Assembly: GCA_004009845.1 (NCBI GenBank) | Contig: RMBW01000062.1 | Span: 124,001-188,000 of the forward strand | Source of the DNA: Davidsoniella eucalypti | Taxonomy: Eukaryota; Ascomycota; Sordariomycetes; Microascales; Ceratocystidaceae | Length of the DNA stretch: 64,000 nucleotides | Direction: 5' to 3' | Part shown: piece after piece, positions 33,984-47,630 of the stretch | How positions within the stretch are numbered: the stretch's first letter is position 1 | Layout: each line of letters opens with the position of its first letter | Translations under genes and position numbers: made by a program | The notes under the pieces: generated by a model | The model's input: the letters and a program-made list of their open reading frames with translations, nothing else | Database searches by the model: none | What the model was told of the DNA's origin: nothing

Positions 33984-36900
33984 TGGCTTTGTCTGTGTGC
34001 TGTAACTAGCCTGGGGTGACTGGTGACTGGATGATGCAATGCGAGGATTTTCTCAGGATATTCCAGCTGTGGGAAGAAAACAATAGATGCAGTCGTGATT
34101 CGCCAAACGAGCGCCAAGTTTTAAATATGGTAGAACTGTCCAGTGCAGCTACCACAAAGCCAGAGGTCGGGAAAGGGAACAGAACAGCGGCAGATACAAA
34201 GGTGCCGAGAGCGGTAGTTCAACAATCAGATCGGCAAGAAGGCAAAAGGATCGTCCCGCCAAAGCGCAAAGCTGGTCTCGCAAAAGTAAGAATGCGATCA
34301 AAAGTCCAATTCAGATAGCGGCACGAGGACGGCGTCTTGAGCACAAGAAAAGATACACAGAGACAGTCGGGCCGAAGTAAGCGATGAGAGCTGGTGAATA
34401 ATAAATGACCGAGAATTCCAAATATAGAGGAACAGCGAGAAAGAGAGAGAGAGAAGCAGAGAAACAGCACGGATTCTGGTGGGCTGTAGGTAGCGTTTAT
34501 GGGCTGTGGTGATACAGGGAACAGCCGCGGAACAAACAAGAGCGTCGTCGGATGATAATAGACGCAGTGGACGCCGAAGAGTAGAAACAAACCCCCAAAA
34601 ATAAGAAGAAGTTTACAACTAAGGTGGGAAAAAGAGCGAGAAGTTGGCACCAAGATAAATATAAGATATAAAGTGCTTGGTGAGTAGACCGGCAAAATAA
34701 CGACTGTCTATCCAGTATACATATAGAGTGACCAGAAATACGGCTGGTGAAAATAGAAAAAGAGAGGACGACAGCGAAAGCGACGATTATGTAAGAGCGC
34801 GCAATATGAAGCAGAGTATGGTTTGGATATCTCTGATGTGTTTGTTCTACGAACAAAGAATCGATATGTTAGAGGCAAGTGAGTAAGAAGTAAGAAGGGA
34901 AGGAAAAGAAGAAGGAAGAGAGAAGAAGCGAGAATAAAAAGCGGTAGATGGAAAAGAAGCTGGGGGATAAAGAGGTGGAAGCGCGCTTGTTATGTTAGAC
35001 TCTGACAATTGACGATTTGCCTTGCTAGGACAAGACAGAACAGTATAAGAAGCGAAGCGAGTAAGTAAGCAGGCAGGTATAACTAATGTGAAATGTAATA
35101 GAGCGGAAAATACATATAGAGGACGGTAAAACTTATGGGTAATGGGTGCTAGGAGGGAGGGAACCGGGATTTGAGGAGCATTATGGAAGGTTAATGGACG
35201 ACTCTCAGAAGGTGGGATGCAGGGCATTCAAGTATGTATGTATATCAAGCTTTACATACGATTTGAACTCACATTTGAACTCGCAGGTTTTAACTAGTTG
35301 ATACATAGATATGACTGCAAAACTATATCTTGGAAGCCTAGCAGCATTAGGAGACAAGATAAATCAAGCATGCAGCTAAATGGCATACAAACGAAACAGA
35401 GTCCAAGCCGAAACGATACAGCGGGTTAAGAATAACAACAGCCAAGCCAAGCAGAGTACAACGGAACGCAGTGCCGTTTAGGGTTTTTGGTTATAGTATT
35501 CTGTATTCCGAGTGCGAAGTAGAGCACAAATTACAGCAGGTATAGTGGGAGGAAATAGAAATGGAAAACCAGCAAGCGGGCTTCTAGTTCAAGTCAGCAC
35601 TCTGGATGTCAGCCTGAATGCTACTTCAAGCTAAGGGGGGGTGGGGTGTCGATCAGAGAGGAGAGCAAGTTGGTCTGGGCGTGTTAATAAAGGGCAAGGA
35701 AACAAATAAAGATAAAAAAAGATAAAAAAGGTATCAATCAATCGTGCAGGGTATCATCACAGGCCGAAATTTAGCTAGTCGTTAAGTCGAGTCAAGCCCA
35801 GGCCAAGTGCGAAGTTCGAGGGTGAGCCAAGATGCAGCAAAGCTAGGCAAAAGCATAAGAGAGACAATGAGATATTGTAGGCAGACGTTTTTACGAAACT
35901 GAGATGACGGCGACTTACTTGGCTACTACTGTACTACTGTTGATGTTAGTATAGGCGACCTTTGACTAAAAGTCCTATAACTATTTCGCGCCAATTGACA
36001 CCTGGGTGTCGCTGGCTGACAGAAGCTAGGAGCGCTGTACGGGGGAAACGAAGACGAAATCGAGCGGCACGGATGCTAGTCGGGTGGTGTTGCGGATTAG
36101 ATGCGGACAGCGGCTACTGGCAGGAAACCCAGAGAGATTGGAAACAGGGGTTAGCGTAGGCGTAGTATTTGTACATGTAAATCTTTGTAAGTATATGTAC
36201 AACTATAGGAGCTTGGAGCCAAGTTCATGGCACAAGAGATGACGGATAGATAAGAACAGAAGAGGGCCAGATGTGGTTGATGATATGGGCCATGGGGGGG
36301 TATTTGATGTGTATTTTTACATCGCCAATAACTGGTACTTTTATGTTTGTGTGGATATACAATTACAGCGTATATTCAAGTATACGATACTTCCCGAGGA
36401 GATGCTTGGCCCAAAACGGCAAGTATGCATACGCAGATACCATTTCTACATTTCTCACACTATTAAAAGACGTGCCGGTTGCCTGAGAAGCCCCAGATAT
36501 TGAATTAAGCACAAGAAGACAATATTGGCATTAGCATTGTGCTAAACAAGAAAGGACAACAAGAGCAGAAGACACCAAGCGGATCAGTGCGGGCTTATGG
36601 GTTTCGGATTTATTTTTCTTCTCTTTTGTTGTCTCCTTCGTTTCTTCAAAAAGTGACTTTGCGAATTATCATTCTCAAAGTCCTCAAGAAGTTAGCGTGG
36701 GTCGCGCTTGAAGCGAAATCCCGACATGGTCTGTCCAGCTCGGGTTCCTTGATTGGGGTCAGCTTTGACGCGCGATTGGGCGATTGTCTTGGGTCAGATC
36801 CAGTGGGTTGCGGCAAACCGGCCAGCAATCCAAGAGGATTCTAAAAAAAAATCTCTTTTTCGTTGGAAAATAAGAGAGAACAACAAAAATGATAAAAGAA

Positions 36901-39415
36901 GGGGCAAATATTGTTTTAGCCCGGCTTCAGCGGACTCCAGGCCAAACAAATTACAAAGTCCGTAGACAGCGTAGATAGGCGCGGTTGATACCATGATAGC
37001 TGTATATATGTATATATGTAATATGTATATGCACATACATGTATGTATCTATGTATGTATGTGCACATATTGGGACCCTCTCATATTTTTGTCTGGTTGT
37101 ACACACTCTACAGACATATGTATAACAATGCAAAAAACAAAAATACAATACAAACTATCAGTAAATGAAAGTCACACCGTTCTCGTTAAAACCCAGCTTA
37201 TGGCAGGCATAAGCAAGCAAGTAACTCTGTCACAGCCAGCCAACCCGGCCGACAGCTTTGCCTTGCGTGGTAAAAAAACATAGTACATATATCTGTACAC
37301 GATTAACCCCGACCTAAGCTGTTCAATCCAAGCTTACTAAACTGACGGGGCTTTTTTACTTGCCCTGCTTTTCTCTGTTTCCTTGGGTCTTGGTCACATA
37401 AACATGCAACATCACACCCAACATTCTCACTTCAACCTTCAAGTATTTTGTGCCAAAATGAAGTGAAAGAGCGGAGCCCTGCTTTGACTCGACTCGTGAT
37501 GTTTTATCACAATCAGGGCTAGCATACAGATATATTCTTAGCTCTTACCCAAAAAAAGGCAAATAAACTACATAACTGGGCACACTTGTTTGCCTAGAAT
37601 ATTATGGGAGTCACGAGATTAAATATGACTAGCAAATTTTCTTACTTATCAAGGCACTGGGACAATCGTCACTTTCTATCCGTCTTTCGTCTTTTATCTT
37701 GCTGCAATATGGCGCTAGCCGACCACGGATGGGTGTGTACATAGACAAGACTAATGCTAATCCTATACTATGTGTCGCGTCAATACTATGTACAAAACAC
37801 AACGAAGAAGACGAAGCGCACGATCACGATAGCGCTGCGAGCGCATTTGGCCTAAATGCCGTCCGCCGATGCGGCATTGGGCTAGCGAGACAGAGAATAA
37901 GACAAGAAAAGACAAACACCAAAGAGAGAAAAAAAAAGCTTCCGTACCAGCTTGCCCTGGTACAGGCCATGCTAAGGAACCAAGTCTTTTTCCTCCGGCG
38001 AATCATGGCCCGCAGCGTCCCAACAGGTGTCTTCCACGGCTCTGGTGGTGGACAGATTGATATACATACATCAAACCCGAGTAGCACCTTGCATTTCAAC
38101 ATCCTAACGACATGCAAAATGCCAGTAATAACATGTTTCCTTTGGACAGTCTACCAGAGACACAACAGCAAGGACCATTCCGCACTGGCCAGTTTATAGA
38201 CAGTTGCTCTTTTCTTCTCTCTAGTGTTCTCCAGTGGGCTGACTTGAGCTGACAGCCCGATTCAAAGCCCAGAGCCAAGCGTGTGATTGTAACGCGAGAC
38301 CCGAGTCTGGCGGTGATCCGGTCGCTACGACAGAGAAGCCCATGACGATCGGAAGTGTTCAATGCAGAAAGATATGTGAGCCAGAGCATGAATCGTTTAT
38401 TTTATCAAGGACGAGGAAGAAAGAAAAGGGCAAACTGCCATTTTTGCCGACGAAGGCGCAAAAATAGCCGACGGACGAAAAAATGAGACGCACAACTAAC
38501 TAAACCGTCCGCTTAGTGCGTCCAAATAGTGGGGAGCAAGCACAAAAACACTGGTTTTCTTGCTTTGGAGTGCGTCGCTAGCGCTATACTTTCCACTAGA
38601 CAGGCACTATCTTCCATTGTTTAGAGGGTCCTAGGCTACCTCTTCCACTATCACTATTCCACTGAAGCTGACCAAAACTCCCGCGCGTCCCGCAGCCGCG
38701 GCAGGCAGAGCCAAAAAGGCATCCAAATATGTAGTCGGTGCGCCAAAAATGAAACCCTGTTAACCTTTTCTCTACTAACTAGTTGATACAATATATGTAG
38801 CTTCCAACGGCCCTCTGTAGCCGACACACTTGTAGTAAAAGTAAAAATAAAAATAAAAGTATATTTTGTTTAAAAAGCTCGGCGCTAAGTGCGACAAAAT
38901 AGCCAAAGCCAAGCAAGCTTGAAAAAAAGACACCGTATTTTCATCACAGCTCAACTTTATGTAAGCAAACATCACATATTTTCTTCGTTATCGACGCTGC
39001 TTGATCAATTGAATGGCGTCTCTGCGCCAAGTCTGTTCGCCATGATCTTTGAACTTCATATTTTAACGCAGTTAGTTGAAATTCCTCCCCTAACAAACGC
39101 CCGAACTCAACCCAGTAAATAAAAATTAAAAAGAGCATTATATGCAAGGTCTAAGCTATTTTTTCTTTTTTTTTTCTTTTTTCTTACCTCCGCCACTTCC
39201 GGTCAGCAAAAATAAGAAAAAAATAATATCAGTTGGTACTACGACAACCAAATCCCGATCAGACAGAAGAAATGATCTCGGCCTTGTTCCTTTTTTCTCG
39301 TCTCTCTATTGCATACATGAAGTCTTTTTTTTTTTTTCCTTCTCCTGTTAATTCCAAGTCCCACGGACCCTTTTTGTGCGTTGGTTCGGTATACATATAG
39401 ATCTTATAAATCTAC

Positions 39416-39437
39416 AAAAAAAAAAAAAAAAAAAAAA
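39416..39437. repeat. Homopolymer A22
   Basis: Run of 22 A within the gene-poor stretch. Could be a slippage-prone site or the tail of an old inserted cDNA; no adjacent element is visible. Confidence 0.8.
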
Positions 39438-41615
39438 GAATCTAACAATGCTTTCTACGTAATACATCTGATGGCCCCAACCCTAAGAACGGCCTTCAGC
39501 GCCTGAAAACTGCGGCGGCGGCAGGGCGCTTGATTCGTAGCTTCTCTTCACACAACAGTCCAAAATCAAACAGGCTTAACAAGTCATAGCTTTTCTCTCT
39601 TTTCCTTTCTCAATGCCAAGTCCCAATTTAGCGTGCTTCTTATTTCCTTTGTTGCCCTCTCCGTTTAGTCCGAACTAAGCTTCTTAGAGAGGGTTCTGGA
39701 AGCTAGACAAGAAGAACCACATTGTATCTTTCTCTTGTTCTGTATAAGTAAGCAACGGAGAAAGTTCCATGCTCGTTTGTCGCCTTGGTCTGGATAAACG
39801 ATAAACGACGCTAATTCGGTCTTTTTTTTTAGAGTTTTTTTTATTACAGTCGGCAGAATTATGCTCCTGTTTTCTGTCAGCAGCCGTTACAAGATCTGCA
39901 ATATTCCCTATCTTGGAGGCCTAGCCTTCGTCATTACTTAGGACGGGGCCTTGATGATGTTTCTGGTTTAATCTATGGGAATCAATATAGGATTTCCCCA
40001 TGAAGATAATAATATTAGTGACTGCCTATATATCTGTTGAGTGCTGTGATACTTCACGGCAAACTGTTGTGTTGGGTTCAGTGTCATCCCATCGTCTAAC
40101 GATTTCCAGAGGCCGGGCTTGACATGATCATACCTATGTGGATGTAGTACATCTACATATCTCCGTTGGCTGAACCGATACCTATGTATCTGTAAATACA
40201 TAGTAAGCAATGTATGCCTTACCAGCCTCCGTCCGACTTTACCTCTTTCCCTGCCTTGTAGGAACCCGAGAAATAAATACTAAACATGATAGTCACAATA
40301 AAGCCACGCTGTCGCTTCTCTGTGCTAAAATGGATGCCCCATTTTCTAGTAAAGGCAGAGGGGTTCTGGTAGAGCAACTTTGGGGTTCATCTCCAGATCT
40401 TCCCTTCCGCGTGTACCAGTAATGGCTGGCTGGATATACACTATACACTGTGTGTGATTCTTCATGTCTCTGCTGTCATCTTCTCCATATCCCATTTTTT
40501 CATTCCTTTTACAACCGCCTCTTGGCGTTTGCATCTTGCTACAGTGTATCTGTAGTGATACGGCTTTGACTTATCTACATATACAAATATGTAGATCTAG
40601 TTATACCGTAACCTTTCAACAAAAGACCTTTCTTTGGTCTGGTTTCTAAACCAAAGACACCCTACCCTGTTCCAAGACAACAGCCAAGAGGCCTTTCTAT
40701 GAAAAAGCAAAACAAGAACAAGAATGATGGCCCGACAGCTAGCCACAGTCCTCGCCCAGTTGCCGTTTCTGGGTCGTGCTTCTGGAACCGCATGATCCCA
40801 ATATGCACCATTACACTACATAATGCATATCCAAATGTAGGGATAGACTTAGGCTAACAGTAATCAACTAGCTCTATACAGATAGCATGTACATATATCG
40901 TTGGTTTTAGTTATATATCGCTTGTTGTCAGTCAAGTGCCCAAAGCCAAGCAAATAGCCGGGCTTAACAGGTGTTTATTTTTCAAGGATTTTCTATTACA
41001 TCTCTATTTCATAGAGAGAAAAGGGAGAAAGTAATATATTGAAAACACAAGAAAAAAAAGTTAGGTTATATCAGTCCGGGAGTCATGGAACGATGACACA
41101 AAACAGATAGAAACGATATTGAAAAAAAGAATGACTACATACGATGGAAGTTATTAGTAATACATATAGAACAGCGCCTTTTTGATGACGAGAAATAAAA
41201 TAAAGACGACCCCCCCCCTAGTCCGTTTCTCGCTTCTCTCGGCTCGACACTGACTCTATCCGAGATCAGAAGGACTTCATAAGTTAGCCGCAGGACAGAC
41301 AAGAAAAAAAGACAAGCAGAACACAATACAGAGCCCAAGGAAAAGAAAGATTAACTCTGGCATTGGGTCAGGCAATCGAGACCCCACAACAATTCATCCC
41401 GAGTTCCTAGTCCTTGGTTCTTGGCTGTATCTCGTACAGTACGAGGTCGGCTATGCCATGAGCTTTCACAAACGCTAAGTAATTCTCATCTCCTAAACCG
41501 TGCTTTTTTTCCTTGGGGTGTGTGTGACTTTTGAACAGCTTCTTAGCCCTGTTAATTTTACCGGTGTAAATAAAACTAAACGAAACATAGTCGCCTTTTT
41601 CTTTGCCATGGGGGA

Positions 41616-41619
<4 letters not shown>

Positions 41620-41650
<31 letters not shown>
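41620..41650. repeat. Homopolymer T31
   Basis: Run of 31 T, the longest homopolymer in the window. Read on the minus strand it is poly(A), but I see no coding remnant of a retroposed copy on its 5' side (to the right in plus coordinates). Confidence 0.85.
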
Positions 41651-41654
<4 letters not shown>

Positions 41655-43616
41655 GCTAGGCCCGAAGTTGTATTCAAGTTCCTCCGCTATAGCTGCGGTA
41701 AAAGAAGGGCAGATAAACGGGGTTTAATGAAGCTAGATTTCTGTCCCATACGAAAAGCATCCGAACATGGATGGACAAGATATAGTTGCCTAATGAAGCC
41801 CGAGTTTCTAGTTCGACTTCTTCGCATTGCATCCGAACAATCTCCCAGATTTCTCGTTCACTTTTAAGTTCTCTTTGATTTTTGGCTTCACTTCGTTCTA
41901 GAGGTGGCGCATGAAAAAGGTACCACTCCAAACTAAAAAATACATGTAAAAAGACTTACATATCTAGCGAATTTTGGCGGTAATAAAAGTCAAGTGCTAC
42001 GTCGGGTTTATCAAGTCTCCGGCTCTACGTTCTCAACTAAGAGAAGTGCCTAGGCTTGACATACATGAAAATCCCAGCACGAGACATAGATCATACCAAG
42101 ATAGACGAGCTACAATGGTATGGCAATGTATTAACTATTTGTCAAGAGAGCCGCCTGGTAAGGCCGTGTAAGTGTCTATCATATCACAACCCTAAGTCCT
42201 ACTCTGCAAGCACGGGCCCTTGATCTACACTTTCAGCATATCATGAACAGGGTATTTTCCCACTGAAATGTGTAGCAAGTCAATTTGTTGTACTTTATGA
42301 TACTGAAACGCATGGCTTATACCTGACTTTTCTTTTTTGCTTACAAAATAAGCATTTACGACGGGCCCCGAATGTCACTTCATCACCGCCGACGAGCCGA
42401 CTCTTGCAGAAAGATTAAAGATATCCAGTCCCGATGCCTTGGACGGCAAGGGAATAAATAAGATGGGGGTGAATGAAAGACCGAACAAAAAACAACAGCA
42501 AAAAACTATCAGACGAACAAATAAACTACCATTTTTGTGTACCAGGTCTGGATGCCTAAAGTTGGATGCCTCGAAGGAAGAAGCGAGAAAGGAATGTAAG
42601 AGAGAAGAATCAAAGAAATTGAAGAACAAGAAAAGAGCCCCAAGAAAAGATCTGCGGCTGGCAAAAAAAAAAACACCAACGAGGTATTTATTTCCTGCCA
42701 AAATGAAAATGGCGCTGTCTTGTTGATTTCGTTTCAGAGAGGCTCGTTATGAACACAGGGTCTCACATATGTATTTTGTTTAGCTATTCCGAGGCATCAA
42801 GAAGCTAAAACTACAAGATGGAAGAAATGAAATAAAGAAAAATGGTAGAAAGTAATATGGTGAGAAAAATGTAGTACATACACAAAAGATACAACGTATC
42901 TTCAAAAAATCAGAGTAAATGACCAAAGATCTTGAATTATCCTTATCTGTCTTTTGTTTCCGATCTCAGCAGATTTTCCATCTCTAGTTATCTCGTTGTG
43001 AGAAATCCATTGTTCGTATCCAGACTTTTTGTCTCTTTTCCTTTTCCTTATCCTTTTATTTTTTTATTTTATATTTTACATGTCGACCAACCAACCACTA
43101 CAACACAACATCACATCGAGGGCATAACATCGCCGCTCTAATTCTCTATTTTTAGATAGACAGCCCTTGGACAAGTCGCTGTAGCACTCGACCTTCCTCC
43201 TTATAGCATCCCACACGACATATGTTCCCCGACGGCCTATCATGTTTCTCCGGTGAGCTTTAGGCTTCTAGATTATTTCTAGTTAGCTCTACATATACGG
43301 CACGTTGTTGAAAAGAAGCTCTATTCGTCGGTGATTTTTGTCTTCCTGTAACATCAAAGCCCCATTTTGTTGGCTTCATCGGCGACCAAGTCCAAGAGTA
43401 GGATCTAGTACAGAAGTGTGATATCATTATATTATAGAACACTAAAGTACAGAAAACCAACACAAATGCAAACATGCTGTATATGTATGTATAGATATAT
43501 AGTGTGGTACGCACATAGACGAGCCTGTGTCTCTGTAATTCAATAGAACAAAGACAAAAACATCTTTGTGCCGCATAGGCGCGCTTGTTCACCGATCGCT
43601 GACCCGCAAAGGTTAA

Positions 43617-43625
43617 TATAAATAG
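43617..43625 (+). promoter_or_regulatory. TATA box upstream of a candidate non-coding RNA
   Basis: TATAAATAG, a full match to the TATA consensus, with no protein start codon of merit downstream. It lies 140 nt before a telomeric-repeat block at 43764-43776, which would place that block roughly 110-120 nt into a transcript. Confidence 0.4.
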
Positions 43626-43647
43626 CCGACTATCACTGTAGCGACGG

Positions 43648-43960
43648 TGGAAGTGTCAATCGTCATTGAACAGCTTTCTGATATTTCAAGTTTGCAGACA
43701 CAAAAATCAATGAACAATATCGTGAACTTCCATATCACAGTTGACCTGAAATTTGGTGCCATGCCTAACCCTAACCACTAACACACGAAGATCATGCAAC
43801 CCTGGCTAGAATCAAAGAAAAAAAAAGAATCATAATAAAAAAGCTTCGATGCAAAGAGCGCTTAAACAAAAAAACTCAAATCAGCTGGTTTTATCTTAAC
43901 CGACTAGGTTCCCCGATTGTTCTAAAAATAAACGCACAAATCAAGCTGACTATCTCCATT
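43648..43960 (+). ncRNA. Candidate telomerase RNA, 5' part including template (3' end unknown)
   Basis: The block CCTAACCCTAACC (43764-43776) contains CTAACCCTAAC, the 11-nt template used by TTAGGG-adding telomerases, on the plus strand. It is downstream of a TATA box and inside a gene desert, which is where a long TER gene would sit. About 90 nt after the template there is an A-rich strand followed by TCAGCT (43864-43886), which can pair with AGCTGA at 43944-43949. This is only loosely like the A-rich strand of TER pseudoknots; I could not build a proper pseudoknot or the three-way junction. The start is estimated from the TATA box and the end is arbitrary. An interstitial telomeric fragment is the main alternative. 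Confidence 0.28.
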
Positions 43961-45329
43961 TCTTCCCCATGAAGTCATTCGTTTCCCGCGAATAAATTTC
44001 GCTGAATTTTTTCCCCCAATTCTCAATATCTGAAATCATCTTTCGAGAAACGACCTTTTATTGTTTTACTCTTAATACTTCTTGTTGAATCGAGTAGAAT
44101 GAGTTGAAACTAAAGAAAAAAAAAACTCCCTTTGTGTTTTTTTTTCTGTTGACAGCTCTTAACTTTGAGTCAATCATGCTATCCGCCAGCTTGAAATTAC
44201 TTAAGCGCCGAGTTTCCTGTTTATTTTAAGCGCCCAAAAGGTGATCATCCCTAGAAACGAAGAACCCTTGGACTCTTTTTCTTTTTCTTTCTTTTCTTCT
44301 TTTGTTGAAATTGTATAGTAGCAGTGAGGCTATGGGAGATATATCCATACCTCAAAGTGGCTAGTAATACGCGCTGTGAATGCAACGACAAAAACACTGG
44401 CTTCTTGACATCATATTCTTCTGTAGACAGTTTTTATGATATAGACAAAGACATTGATATAACCAGTGAGTTTGCCCTGCTATTATTGCAACTACGACTG
44501 TAACATGGCTACAGTTCGCCGGACAGACAAATGGGACTGCTCTTTTGTCACCCTAAAAGGTCGGAATATTGGGTTGAAACTCTGACTGAGTTGGGAGATA
44601 CGTCGTGATGCCACTGTAGTATGCGGTTATGTGACCAAACTTGAGCAAGTAGCTAATTTAAGAGCCTTAACAAAGTACCTTTGGAACCGAACTCATAGGG
44701 CGCGTATGTCCATGAACCCTTTACTTATATGTGATGCATGAAATATATCGTCAAGTACATGTCACGACCGAGTTCCAAACTCAAAGTAGCCCGGGAAAAA
44801 TAATCTTGACGGTATGGAAGTCGTGATGTGACAGCGCCGTATATGTATTGCCTGGGTCTGTTGCTATTAATACATTGAGGTATGAGTTGATCAGTTCTTG
44901 ATACAACATTCAAGATCTCTTAAGTTGATGACCAATCTACATAACCGTTGGTGAAACACTGGCCTCTCTTGATGACATCAACTACCAGTAGTTATATCAG
45001 TATATTATCAAGAGACACGACGATCCCTTATCTTATCTCTCAACCCCCCCCATGAACGATAAACTAGGATTCTGCACGACAAAGCTATGCTTAACCGACA
45101 GTGCTGTCAACTAGGCTACCTACGTTTCTTTCTATGTAAGGCACGGATAGTGGCCATTGGGAAGCCGCTCATCTCATCTCATCTTATACGAAGAAGACGC
45201 CTTCTCGGCCTATTATACCGTCCGCTTTACCACTAGTTCTCTATCGCTAAAACATGAAACATCAACTACAACTGAACTTGAGTATGTAGGTTGCAGTTCA
45301 TATTCTTCGGGACCATGAAAGATGAAGGA

Positions 45330-45341
45330 GGGGGGGGGGGG
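45330..45341. repeat. Homopolymer G12
   Basis: Twelve consecutive G in the gene-poor stretch. No function assigned. Confidence 0.8.
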
Positions 45342-47630
45342 ATACGCTAACCGTAAATCACTTATTGTTACTCTTACTTTTCCTATTACGACAGTGTGTG
45401 GTCACGATAGTGGGATCTTATGCTCGTCGAGAAACATCGTCCTTCTTGTTGGCGGTTCATCATACTGTGTTAGTCTTGGTAAACTTTCTCCAGCGACCAA
45501 TTGTACACTCCAGAACACCTACTTGTCTATCGCCAGCATATCGCGACATATATTAGATGTGACTAAGCGGCCTTTAGATAGGTCAGTTGGTGGATAGTCA
45601 GCACTGCTTCCACATATCGTAACCGCTCACATACATGGCTTATACTTAATTCCTCCCGCCGTCCTCCGTATCCTCCCTAATCATTTGAAAGTCGCATATC
45701 GAAACAAAGTACGTGGTATTGGTGACGTATAAGACGTTCTTCCTCTTTCGTTTTTGGGAAAAAAGGGACTCTGCTCATAAGGTGAAATGTATATATTATG
45801 TTACAAAAATAGAAATAGAATTGGACTTGGAACGTGACTTTTGCTTTGATGGAACTACGACATAGCGTTGGCTTCTCATAGGCTATACATAGAATGATAG
45901 CTATACTATGGCTCCATTGTAGATTGGCTTGATATATATCTAAGTGAGTAGTGGTACTGGCTACAGTCGCCAATGCTTGCATATTCTACTACTAACATAC
46001 ACACCACAATGATTACCATTCGAAATCGTTCTATATAGCCGTGAATGTGACTTCTCGTTTCTGCTATTCTGTTAGAATGCCGACTCGCCTACTTTACCCT
46101 TCATATATCGCATGGTGTATGTCGTACCGAGTTCTATTATTATACCAGAGTGACGGCGCTTCTATTCTTATATATGAGGAGCCGAAAGGGAGGCCGTAAC
46201 ACATGTCGGGATATGGAACAACGACATCAGCATGCCATTCATTAGAAAAACACTATTAACGAAAGTACATCTAGTTACCCTTCTTATTCTTCTAGACGCC
46301 GAACCCGTATAAGATAAGACATATGGCTTCACCGTCTTTTGTATTTGGGAGTATATCTAACTAATCTCATGATAGATCCCGTTTCTTTCACCCTCCAATA
46401 TTGGTTTCCTTCTTATGTCGGCCTTGGCTGATTTATTGGTATCATTCCATCGAGGCTATCACTGTTGACACTAAATAAGCTTTCTCGATATGTTTCACTC
46501 TTGGTTGTCGGGCTAGAAACGATTAGCAAACATCTATTTTTATAATATTCGTCACACTCATTCTATCGACGACATGTTAGCATACAAGGTTAAAATTCCA
46601 TATCGAATCTACTTTATAGATTTTAACTTGTTTTTTTTTTGCTAACTAACTCATCGGACTGTGATTTCAAAATACTTCACCAACACATCGTCAGTGATCC
46701 TCTCTCCATCTCATCACGATATTTCAGTTGATTTTATCTATACGGCTTACATTTTCTAATATCTCTCTCTTCTACTGATAGATACACACTATATCTTGTT
46801 TTTTCCTTCCTTGGCCTTTTTCAGCCGTCGCTAATTTAAAAAAACAAAAAAAATCCGTCATCACTTGGTCACTAGGTTCTAGCCGCCCAGATGCGCTTAA
46901 CATACGCTTTCTCATTGGTCATATGCCTACATATTTTAATCACATCCTCCTAAATCCTGATCATATCTCTTCCTTCTTTGCGTTAAAACCTCTCTCTCTT
47001 TCTCTTCCCTGTTTAAAAAGAAACAAGGTCAACAATTGTAATGCGAGGTAGTAATAACTATATAAAAAAAAAGCTTGGTGCTATCAAGTCCTATTTTTGG
47101 ATGTGATTTTTCACATGGTAGTGTTGATGTGACCTTACCATCGTTCAAAGTTGTAGGCTTTTTTTCTTTTTTTTTGTATCAACGACCTCTTCTCCATGGA
47201 ATAGAACCTAGTATTTGTCTCCTTCTATTGCGTACTATTCACTTCTATATGCAACCAGCTATCATTGTCAATGGGCAGGAGGTTGAATAGTATACAAAAA
47301 TATTGGACAATAGTCTCAAACCCAATCATCGTGGCATTTGGACAAGGCATAGGGTTTTGGGATTAACCAAACCCTGCCATAATATAGTATTAGAAAGAGG
47401 TCTCGATCTAGTCAACTCTTTACAAGTTTCATAGATAGATAAATAATAAATGATAGTAAATCTAAAGTACATTGTTGGAAATAGAGAATAGATATGCAAA
47501 AACCTCCCATGTTGATATATCCCGTTTCCGATACTCCAAAAATAGAAAAATAAAGAACTCATGAGATGAAAAAAAAAACAAATAGCCACAATGTTAGAAG
47601 CAGTGGAATTTACAACATATTATGAATGCC

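Larger units (their letters stand above)
33984..47630. other. 13.6-kb stretch without a recognisable protein gene
   Basis: From 33984 to about 35230 the minus strand is strongly pyrimidine-rich, fitting a long promoter and leader for the regulator gene at 33983. Beyond that I find only short, low-complexity open frames on both strands, none with a recognisable domain or a coherent exon chain. The stretch contains long homopolymers (A22 at 39416, T31 at 41620, G12 at 45330), TATGTA/TACATA-rich patches near 37000, and the candidate RNA gene near 43650. A non-coding transcript or large regulatory region is possible. Confidence 0.55.

Noticed and set aside
37699..38199. 166-codon plus-strand open frame in the desert
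   Set aside because: No homology I recognise and no convincing codon pattern; an overlapping minus-strand frame is equally open.
41620..41650. T31 as the poly(A) of a retroposed gene
   Set aside because: No coding remnant or target-site duplication could be seen next to it.
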